Assembly: GCA_031002005.1 (NCBI GenBank)
Contig: JARYHS010013631.1
Coordinates: 66,027,832-66,091,831, forward strand
Origin: Vandiemenella viatica
Lineage: Eukaryota > Arthropoda > Insecta > Orthoptera > Morabidae
Direction: 5' to 3'
DNA length: 64,000 nucleotides
In this document: positions 56,777-64,000 of the stretch, piece by piece
Layout of the letters: each line of letters starts with the position of its first letter
Numbering within the stretch: position 1 is the first letter of the stretch
Notes under the pieces: model-generated
The model's input: only the letters and a program-made list of their open reading frames with translations
The model's database searches: none
Told to the model about the DNA's origin: nothing
Position numbers and translations under genes: made by a program

Positions 56777-57887
56777 AGGTGACCATACACGATCGCTCCA
56801 TTTGGATGTCATCCGTGTGGATGACATCCAAAAGCTACCACATACACCATCACTCCAGTCAGCCACGAAAATGAAAATCTAGGCAAAGCACACAACATAG
56901 GTTGTCAATTTGCTATACAACAATCTATTTATGCCAAGTACTAAATAAAATGAGCCCGAATTAATTTTAAAGGGTATTCAAACTATCGAATACTGAATGC
57001 AAATGCTGATAATTAAATAAACGTCCAAAAAAGTGCGAAATTATGAAAAATAAGCTCTGTGATAGTTCAAAATTTTTTAAAAATTCTCCAAAATGATTAT
57101 AAAACAGATTTGTTTAATTTAAGGAGTTCAGAAGGCCTAAAGTAGTGGCAGGTACGTCACATGTTGTAAAACAACATATTTAAACCAGTAGGTTCATATA
57201 AAGTTAATCATATCATACTATAATATTTTTAAAAAGAAGATCGCTAAGAATTATCTTTTTTTTCTCTACACGGTTTCTCTGTTGGCGTTCATGTCTTTAT
57301 TTTTAAATAATATTAGCATTTGATCAATTGCCACATTTATTTAGTCAGGATTAGAGATCCTACAAGCATGGCAAGTCTTTATTCTTCTGAATAATCTCCA
57401 TCACAAAGTCTTATTGAGACAATATTATTTTTAAATAATGAATAATAAGAAAAAGAAAATAATATCGTTGTAATTGTTAATTAATAATATTTAAAATTGT
57501 ATTATTTTCAATTCTACATTCAAAATAATATTTAACTAGCAGCAAAACAAATATTTCTATAGCAGATTGAAAACAAAAAAGAAATGGTCCACTCAAGGCA
57601 CTGATGTCAGCTCGGTGGTCAGCAACAGAATGAGAACTGTTTGGACCGCGGTTTCACCATATACGAGCTGACTGGAGTGATGGCTTGATGTCGCTCCACG
57701 TGGTTTTCCACACACACCGTCAGTCGGCTTGATGGCATGATGGACGAAACTGATGGATATTGGACTGACCGTATATCCAAATAATCCTGTCAGTCCACGT
57801 CATCCACATCAATTTCCTCACAGATGACACGATAATGGAGTGGCGTCGCACCATTTGGATGGCTGTAGCGATCGTGTATGGACACCT
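56777..57887. mobile_element. PIF/Harbinger-type non-autonomous transposon
   Basis: The left end AGGTGACCATACACGATCGC and reversed right end AGGTGTCCATACACGATCGC differ at one base of 20. The inner arms share CATTTGGAT. TTA flanks it at 56774-56776 and 57888-57890. There is no coding capacity in 1111 bp. It lies inside the hAT transposase. Confidence 0.93.
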
Positions 57888-57973
57888 TTACCGTCACATT
57901 TTTGTACTCCATATTTCGTCATTTTCTTTTCACAATTAGTGAACATTGGTGTTTGAGTCATTTCAGGTAGAAC

Positions 57974-58849
57974 CAGTGCTGTCAACTGTAGCGGATTCCG
58001 CTACCTGTAACGGAATTTTATTCATAGCGAGACAGAGCAGCGAAAAGTGCAAATTCTCGAAAACATAGCGACATTTTGTCATGTTCATTGCAATAACTTT
58101 GAAAAATGAATTTCTGAAGGACCAACAATCATTTTGTTAATAGTCTCTTCTGGGGCATCTAAATAAGTAAAAATAAATCATTACCTACTCTTGCCCAATC
58201 GAATAACTAATCACTGATAGCAGAATGGTTGTGAATCCCCGCAAACGTATTTTCCCGCTCTTCATGTTACCACCTATGTACTTGCTAAAGTTATCAATGG
58301 TCATCTTAAGAAATTTGGCAAGTGTATGAATCAGTTTAAAGAAATCTTTAATCGTCTGATGAAGACTGAGTGTAAACTGCAATTACACTGTTATTTTGCT
58401 ATTGTCTCAAATGGTTAGTAAATAATGTACTAAAATGTTAAAAAAGTGAAATAACTTCATTCTTCAATATTCTTTCTTCTGCACTTACGTGATTTAACTG
58501 ATTAGTGAATTCCGTCTTATTTAGTGAAATAGTTAATTGTATAATAAAAATATCGTCGCTAACAAAAACAACTGGTGCTACCAGTACGACGACATCTGTA
58601 TAAATCTTGTCATCCTTTAATCGACATCCAAGCTGGCAAGAACTTAATACTCGTACCTCTATTCAGAATTCACTTCCCACGTTTAAGAAGAGATTTCATC
58701 ATGACAAGTAAGTTTTATTGATATTATTTGCAATAATTTTTTATTTGTAGCAGAATTTTGATAGCCCATACCGGAATATAGCCATTCCTCCATGAATATA
58801 GTGGAATTCTGTCAGGCACATAGCGACATCTCGTCTTTCGGCAGCACTG
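57974..58849. mobile_element. Non-autonomous hAT transposon
   Basis: It begins CAGTGCTGTCAACTGTAGCG and ends GTCTTTCGGCAGCACTG. The outer 8 bases are exact inverted repeats. CATAGCGACAT motifs recur near both ends (58066 and 58820). The flanks GGTAGAAC (57966-57973) and AGTAGAAC (58850-58857) match at seven of eight. It has no transposase and lies inside another hAT element's gene. Confidence 0.88.
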
Positions 58850-58966
58850 AGTAGAACAAGCTGGTAAATATTAAGAAATTGAAGAGAAAAATTGGGTTCT
58901 ATTATATCAGAATATATACTTTGGAACTGATAACACTTTTGTAGTAAAGTTGCTTGATCTACAAAT

Positions 58967-58969
<3 letters not shown>

Positions 58970-59001
<32 letters not shown>
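58970..59001 (+). repeat. Poly-A tract of 32
   Basis: A32 just outside the readable part of the hAT transposase. On the transposase strand it is a poly-T tract directly before a TTTGTAG acceptor-like site, so it may be an expanded polypyrimidine tract of an intron. Confidence 0.85.
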
Positions 59002-59003
<2 letters not shown>

Positions 59004-59798
59004 TGTTAGAAAATTGAATATTTGACGGACTGCACACATACCAGTAAAACGCATATTTAATTGAGTTATTGTGGTCTCTAGTACATAATAAGAAATGGTA
59101 ATTGTAAATGTTTCTTCTCGAATTTAACATTGAACTGTAGGGGATGGCAGGGCGATTTAGTTTCATAATCTTTAACTTGATAATGACTGAAATAATCATG
59201 ACCATTAAAGGAATGAAATAAAATAAAATGAGTAATGATAATTTTAATATTATAATCAACGCCGACGACGTAGATGATGATGAAGATGAACTCAAAAGTT
59301 TTATATGTAGATTTAATGACGCAATTAAGCAGTATAATATTATTTATTTATTACAGCTATAAATAAAGTCATGAATATTACTAAACCGTCAATGGAATAT
59401 AAATCAGTATTAGATAATACCACTGTGTAGCAAGCAATTGAAGTCATTTATCTGGAGATAAGGATAAAAACCAATGGTTTGATAGCAGAAATAAATTGCC
59501 AGATCACAAATGGAAACAGGATATTAGGATGTATTACTGATGTGATTTGAAATAGTTTGTTTAAATATTAATAAAGTAAAAATTATATAAAAGTATCGAG
59601 AGAATTATTCTGATTTATGGAGCATAGAAAAAAATCAAATACCGTAGCAATAAAGAGGCACTAAAACAGTGAGATAGAATTTCCAATTAAAACATTCTTA
59701 AAATCTAGAATAGGCAACGAGAAATAACTGCTTAGGGTAGAGGAAATCCCTTAGGTAGGATGATGATTGTCGCATAGTCGAGGTAATGCCACTAAAAT
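59002..59798. other. Unassigned AT-rich DNA
   Basis: May include the upstream part of the hAT element, but I see no transposase motifs or matching terminal repeat. Confidence 0.45.
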
Positions 59799-59806
59799 AA
59801 ATCAGG

Positions 59807-60064
59807 CAGGGCCGGTACTGGGATTCTCGGACCCTGGGTAAGCGTTCTTAGCCCCTCCAGAAATAATTTTTTACTTTATACGTTGCTTTTTTTTATAAAG
59901 TCAGAAAATTTTAATGAAAAAAAAAACAAATAACGCGTTTTACTAAGAAAGTATTTTAATGTTTGGTTACTATTTAGTTAAGCACACTGGTTGGCGGGTC
60001 CCCTTTGCAGAGGCATGAGCCCGCATACTTTCACTCCTATTACTCCTTCTTAACGCCTGCCCTG
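59807..60064. mobile_element. hAT-type MITE with perfect TSD
   Basis: A 258-bp copy, in reverse orientation, of the family at 4860-5102. Left CAGGGCCGGTACTGGGATTC, right CTTCTTAACGCCTGCCCTG. The 8-bp duplication AAATCAGG is exact at 59799-59806 and 60065-60072. Confidence 0.94.
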
Positions 60065-60072
60065 AAATCAGG

Positions 60073-60670
60073 CTGCGTCTATTCTCCATGGCAGGAGCGG
60101 CCTTTTCTATTACCAAAGCTCATGAATAAGATTTGGAGCTGCTAACGTTTAAGATCCTGGTTCTTCACTCGTAGTAAATTCCTTTACTAGCTTTTTTTTA
60201 CGATGATAAACTACGACACAGTTGACAGTACAGCAGAGAGTATCCAATCTCCCGCCACCGACGATTGCGCATTCAGACCTTTGGATTCTGAGGACCCTGA
60301 ACTCTCCGTGCAAGGAAAGTCGGAGTTCTCCAATACAACAAGCTTGAAATGAAACCCAAAATCACCACTAACTTGGTACTCCGTAAGACTGGAAAACTCA
60401 AGCAACTAACAGGTTGAATAAACGCAAAATTTTAGTACCATTAATCCAAGAAACAAAATTTACTGATGGTGTGGCACTCGAGTCAGAAGGTTGCAGAATA
60501 AGTAAAGGGAATCCAGCGTCTGTAGAACGGCCTCCATCGTCGTTTTCACCTCATTTATCAAACTCCTATCTGTGCTGCCCTTCAGATGTGGAAACAAAGG
60601 ATACTGTATTATAAATGCACATGCTCCTATAAACCATGACAAGAAGAATCCTGAGAAGACTCAAATGACT
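60073..60670. other. Unassigned DNA
   Basis: No family motif in the short open frames here. It may contain upstream parts of the LINE that follows. Confidence 0.45.
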
Positions 60671-60793
60671 TCAGGCGAATGCCGGGATGCTTCCTTCAAA
60701 ATGCCTTCCAATTCCTTGTTACCGGGCCTTTATCGCCTCTAATGTCCTCGATGTTGACGAGGCATAAAGCTATAAGCAAAAAATAAATAAACG
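60671..60793 (+). repeat. tRNA-derived SINE, 5'-truncated
   Basis: Only the 3' half of the 8683 family: CAGGCGAATGCCGGGATGCT, then CGCCTCTAATGTCCTCGATG, ending in AAAAAATAAATAAA. The 5' truncation is typical of incomplete reverse transcription. Confidence 0.85.
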
Positions 60794-60889
60794 CCACTGT
60801 GGTTATGTGTACTTCAAGAAGACTAACTATTCGATTGACAACACAACAGTACACTCTCGTAGTGCTGCGAGAACGTGGTGAGGATTATA

Positions 60890-62200
60890 GCACACCTCTT
60901 CCAACTTTAAATTCAGAGGGGAACTTTCTCGGAGCTTCAAGATCACAACAGGAGTAAGACTAGGAAATGGTCTCTCATCCATTCTGCTCTTTCTGGTGCT
61001 CGACAAAGGCATCAGAACCCGGGACCATGCACTGAACAATATTGGAATTAAACCAGTCACCATGGGAGTCAGAAAATGAAAGATTGAAATCAGGTACCTG
61101 CTTTTCACAGATGACATCGCAATCCTACCTAACGACTCTAAGGATGCTGTAAACCCTACGCGAGATAGCGTCGAAGACAGGATTAGAAATATCGTTTAAA
61201 AAGATCAAGAACTTCATGAGTCAGCACGCCAGGAAACGCCCTTTGTTGGCCATCCATGGCAACATAGGAAAGGTCGATCGATTCCTTTATCTTGTTGAAT
61301 GGATCCACCCCAATGGTAGAGATGGAACCATCATCTTAGACAGATGTGGCAAACTCAACGCAGCCTATAAATAATCGCGAAATCATCACATTTTTTTTAT
61401 GGCTTTACTGCTCGTCAACGTCGAGGTCATTAGAGGCAAGATGGGACTGGGGACTAGGAACGGGTAGGAATTCGGCCATGACCTTTTGAAGGAAGCATCC
61501 CGCATTCGCCTGGAGTGATTTGGGGAACCATGGAAAACTCAAATCTGGATACCCGGATGGGGATTCGAACCAGCGTCCTTCCGAATGCGAGGTCAGAGCA
61601 TTAACCACTCACCCACCACGCTAGGTCATTACAACAAGAAGTATACTTCGAAGAGTGCCGAAATCTGTCATTACAAAACTTTTGGCAGACCTCAGTTCTA
61701 TGCTGAGGAGTCCCCATTGATGAATATTAAAGGAAACATAGATGATTTGGAAAAAGCTGAAAAACAATTCCTTAGGAAAATTCTTGGACCAACAGTGCTC
61801 CTGGATGAAACCTACCGACTGAAAGCGAACTCCTGTTAGAAACGGCGCATACCGGCATGCGACGTATGTGGTTGAAGTTTTATGGACACCTGCTGAGAAT
61901 GGACAGCAACATGTTTGCCAAGAACTTCTCACTTATTACAAGCTGTAAGACAGGTAGCATGTGGCTCTATGTAGTACAAAATGATTTGAACTACGCTCGT
62001 AATTCCGATACTGATGGTACACATCACTCCAAATTTTGTAATATGGTTAACTTCTGGTCCCTTCCATCAAAAAAATTAAGCTTTGGAAACCTAACTTCCA
62101 GGAGAAAAAGGAAAAATTATTGTCTGAGCTTAATAGCTATTGGGAACCAAATAGCTAGTTATGAGCGCTCCACAGTGGGCTTGAATGAATAATAAATAAA
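60890..62200 (+). pseudogene. LINE RT and C-terminal relic split by a SINE
   Basis: The reading frame pieces are FKITTGVRLGNGLSSILLFL and KPVTMGVRK, then EIRYLLFTDDIAILPND with FTDD in the RT catalytic position (about 61095-61125). HGNIGKVDRFLYLVEWIHPN is next (about 61255-61310), then a SINE (61391-61625), then KYTSKSAEICHYKTFGRPQF and EKAEKQFLRKILGP (61640-61790). After a frame change come MWLKFYGHLLRMDSN (61863-61910) and degraded sequence to an AATAATAAATAAATGG tail near 62188-62202. This is the RT palm, thumb and C-terminal part of a LINE distinct from the 1916 family. The catalytic pair is intact but stops and frame changes disable it. Confidence 0.82.
61391..61625 (-). repeat. tRNA-derived SINE with target duplication
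   Basis: Complete minus-strand copy of the 8683 family. The A tail is seen as T8 at 61391-61398, the 3' markers at 61410-61440, box B as GATTCGAACC near 61562, and the head ends at 61625. The flanks TCATCACA (61383-61390) and TCATTACA (61626-61633) match at seven of eight. It splits the LINE coding relic. Confidence 0.9.
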
Positions 62201-62202
62201 TG

Positions 62203-62668
62203 GTTAGAACACGGTGACTCCTCTGGGACGAACACATTGACAGTATAGTTAAATCAGAGGGAGATAATAATCTGGACGACAGAAAAATTGGGCGATAAAG
62301 AATGAAGCAAAGAGATTGCATACAACTTCGAGTAACAACATGAGTTTGAAAAGCAAAAGAAAACACCAAGTACTCTCCTAAAATTAAGAAAACCTACACC
62401 CTTGTACATTGAGATAAAGAAAAAAAGGAAAGAATACAAAGCTATGTAATAAGAAGAATGAAAGAGATTTGGACTCTGTCATACAGAGAACAAAAGATGC
62501 AGGTATGTCGATAGCTTATTAACTTTGTGTATTTGATTTTTGTATATATTAATACGTTAAGCGAAAACTTATTATACATTTTTAAGAATATTGCGCGCAC
62601 GGAGAATTGTGAGATTTGGCATAGTTAAAGATTATATGGAGAAGAAGTGAAGGAAGCTAAAATCTATA
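62203..62668. other. Unassigned AT-rich DNA
   Basis: No feature recognised between the LINE tail and the Tc1-like transposon. Confidence 0.5.
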
Positions 62669-62670
62669 TA

Positions 62671-64000
62671 CACTCCTGGAAATTGAAATAAGAACACATT
62701 GACGCCGGTGTGTAAGACCCACCATACTTGCTCCGGACACTACGAGAGGGCTGTACAAGCAATGATCAAACGCACGGCACGGCGGACACACCAGGAACAG
62801 CAGAGTTGGCCGTCGAAGGGCGCTAGCTGCGCAGCGGTTGGGCACCGCCGCAGTCAGTGTCAGCCAGTTTGCCGTGGCATACGGAGCTCCATCTCAGTCT
62901 TTAACACTGGTAGCATGCCGCGACAGCGTGTACGTGAACCGTACGTGCAGTTGACGGACTTTGAGCGAGGGCGTATAGTGGGCATGCGGGAGGCCGGGTG
63001 GACGTACCGCCGAATTGCTCAACATGTGGATCGCGAGGTCTCCACAGTACATCGATGTTGTCGCCAGTGGTCGGCGGAAGGTGCACGTGCCCGTCGACCT
63101 GGGTCCGGACAGAAGCGACGCACGGACGCACGCCAAGACCGTCGCATCCTACGCAGTGCCGTAGGGGACCGCACCGCCACTTCCCAGCAAATTAGAGACA
63201 CTGTTGCTCCTGGGGTATCAGACAGGACCATTCGCAACCGTCTCCATGAAGGTGGGCTACGGTCCCACGCACCGTTAGGTCGTCTTCCGCTCACGCCCCA
63301 ACAACGTGCAGCCCGCCTGCAGTGGTGTCGTGACAGGCGTGTATGGAGGGACGAATGGAGACGTGTCGTCTTCAGTGATGAGAGTCGCTTCTGCCTTGGT
63401 GCCAATGATGGTCGTATGCGTGTTTGGCGCCGTGCAGGTGAGCGCCACAATCAGGACTGCATACGACCGAGGCACACAGGGCCAACACGCGGCATCATGG
63501 TGTGGGGAGCGATCTCCTACACTGGCCGTACACCTCTGGTGATCGTCGAGGGGACACTGAACAGTGCACGGTACATTCAAACCGTCATTGAACCCATCGT
63601 TCTACCATTCCTAGACCGGCAAGGGAACATGCTGTTCCAACAGGACAATGCACGTCCACATGTATCCCGTGCCACCCAACGTGCTCTAGAAGGTGTAAGT
63701 CAACTACCCTGGCCAGCGAGATCTCCGGATCTGTCCCCCATTGAGCATGTTTGGGACTGGATGGAACGTCGTCTCACGCGGTCTGCACGTCCAGCACGAA
63801 CGCTGGTCCAGCTGAGGCGCCAGGTGGAAATGGCTTGGCATGCCGTTCCACAGGACTACATCCAGCACCTCTACGATCGTCTCCATGGGAGAATTGCAGC
63901 CTGCATTGCTGCGAAAGGAGGATATACACGGTACTAGTGCCGACATTGTGCATGCTCTGTTGCCTGTGTCTATGTGCCTATGGTTCTGTCTGTGTGATCA
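62671..64000 (+). mobile_element. Tc1-like transposon, right end outside the window
   Basis: Begins CACTCCTGGAAATTGAAATA directly after TA (62669-62670). The GC-rich interior contrasts sharply with the AT-rich surroundings, suggesting a separate origin such as horizontal transfer, which is common in this superfamily. The sequence still reads as element at the last base, and the matching right terminal repeat should lie beyond 64000. It has drifted little, so it is the youngest transposon seen here. Confidence 0.92.
62915..63937 (+). CDS. Tc1-like transposase, uninterrupted
   Basis: 340 residues. The frame is open further upstream to 62699, but I choose the ATG at 62915 because MPRQRVREPYVQLTDFERGR is the usual start of such proteins and the upstream part is non-coding in relatives I recall. 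N-terminal helix-turn-helix: GRIVGMREAGWTYRRIAQHV (about residues 19-40), then RRPGSGQKRRTDARQDRRI, where a GRPR-like hook would be. Catalytic core: VVFSDESRFCL (first Asp), GIMVWGAISY, FQQDNARPHV (second Asp), and SPDLSPIEHVWD (Glu). Between the second Asp and the Glu I count 32 residues, not the 34 of typical Tc1 transposases. The enzyme would cut and paste the element into TA sites. No frame damage is visible; activity is untested. Confidence 0.93.
   Translation: MPRQRVREPYVQLTDFERGRIVGMREAGWTYRRIAQHVDREVSTVHRCCRQWSAEGARARRPGSGQKRRTDARQDRRILRSAVGDRTATSQQIRDTVAPGVSDRTIRNRLHEGGLRSHAPLGRLPLTPQQRAARLQWCRDRRVWRDEWRRVVFSDESRFCLGANDGRMRVWRRAGERHNQDCIRPRHTGPTRGIMVWGAISYTGRTPLVIVEGTLNSARYIQTVIEPIVLPFLDRQGNMLFQQDNARPHVSRATQRALEGVSQLPWPARSPDLSPIEHVWDWMERRLTRSARPARTLVQLRRQVEMAWHAVPQDYIQHLYDRLHGRIAACIAAKGGYTRY

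Larger units (their letters stand above)
56578..58969 (-). pseudogene. hAT transposase C-terminal region split by two transposons
   Basis: Minus strand. From a TTTGTAG acceptor-like site near 58955: DQATLLQKCYQFQSIYSDII and LQFLNIYQLVL to 58858. A hAT element (57974-58849) follows. The frame then resumes with EMTQTPMFTNCEKKMTKYGV, is broken by a Harbinger MITE (56777-57887), and resumes with ELFTAILLFYTIPVTPATAE, then RLFSELKIIKKYLRNAVGQI to a stop at 56578. The TPATAERLFSELK segment is the hAT dimerisation signature. Removing each insertion with one copy of its duplication keeps the frame open across both joins, so the gene was coding when hit. The N-terminal part is not visible. Confidence 0.82.

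Noticed and set aside
58741..59295. 184-codon minus-strand open frame
   Set aside because: It runs through a poly-T tract and joins transposon-end sequence to part of the hAT transposase; it is not one protein.
62699..62914. 72 extra codons before the transposase ATG
   Set aside because: The open frame continues upstream by chance in GC-rich sequence. The ATG at 62915 gives the family's usual N terminus and length.
63019..63946. Overlapping open frames on other frames of the Tc1-like gene
   Set aside because: Shadows of a GC-rich coding region; none has family motifs.

Overview
The window is eukaryotic and almost certainly from an insect with a large, repeat-rich genome. It is AT-rich and intron-like. 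I see no intact host gene, no bacterial-style operons, no rRNA and no functional tRNA gene. What can be supported is almost all transposable elements (TEs): tRNA-derived SINEs, LINEs of several clades, a Penelope-like element, part of an LTR element, and DNA transposons of the hAT, PIF/Harbinger and Tc1/mariner superfamilies. Nearly all are broken. The exception is a Tc1-like element at the right edge with an uninterrupted transposase gene. The insect assignment rests on this mixture and on my memory of similar repeats in locusts, stick insects and their relatives. That is inference.

Layout. 1-5.1 kb: a duplicated LINE fragment, an RTE-like LINE 3' end, and a Tc1-like relic split by a SINE and by a MITE (short non-autonomous DNA transposon). 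5.1-9.9 kb: mostly unassigned, one good SINE. 9.9-14 kb: a nearly complete but frameshifted CR1-clade LINE on the minus strand, with an ORF1 carrying a C-rich finger and an esterase-like domain and an ORF2 with endonuclease and RT. 14-17.5 kb: a 19-bp tandem array and two SINEs. 17.5-26.7 kb: five DNA-transposon insertions with recognisable target-site duplications (TSDs), one with a mariner-type gene nested inside. 27.4-31.8 kb: two different LINE relics head to tail, the second carrying a 46-bp hAT remnant. 33.6-34.6 kb: a Penelope-like relic. 36359-37358: an assembly gap of exactly 1000 N. 37.4-44 kb: a degenerate tandem repeat, then long unassigned AT-rich DNA. 44-53 kb: an RTE-like LINE, a hAT element holding a SINE that itself holds an LTR-PBS fragment, and a large dispersed repeat. 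53.3-60 kb: the densest nest (captured CR1 piece in a MITE, Harbinger element with two broken genes, hAT transposase split by two later transposons, hAT MITE). 60.7-62.2 kb: a LINE relic split by a SINE. 62.67 kb to the end: the Tc1-like element.

The coding sequences do not form a pathway. They act only within their own elements: reverse transcriptase and endonuclease for the retroelements, DDE or hAT transposases acting on terminal inverted repeats (TIRs) for the DNA elements. I looked for an undescribed host system and did not find one. The best leads are structural: the nested insertions with readable TSDs, the 17543-19298 element with a perfect 8-bp TSD but unusual ends, the transduplication-like MITE at 53.3 kb, a perfect 25-bp hairpin at 25.5 kb, and the 32-residue D-to-E spacing in the intact Tc1-like transposase.
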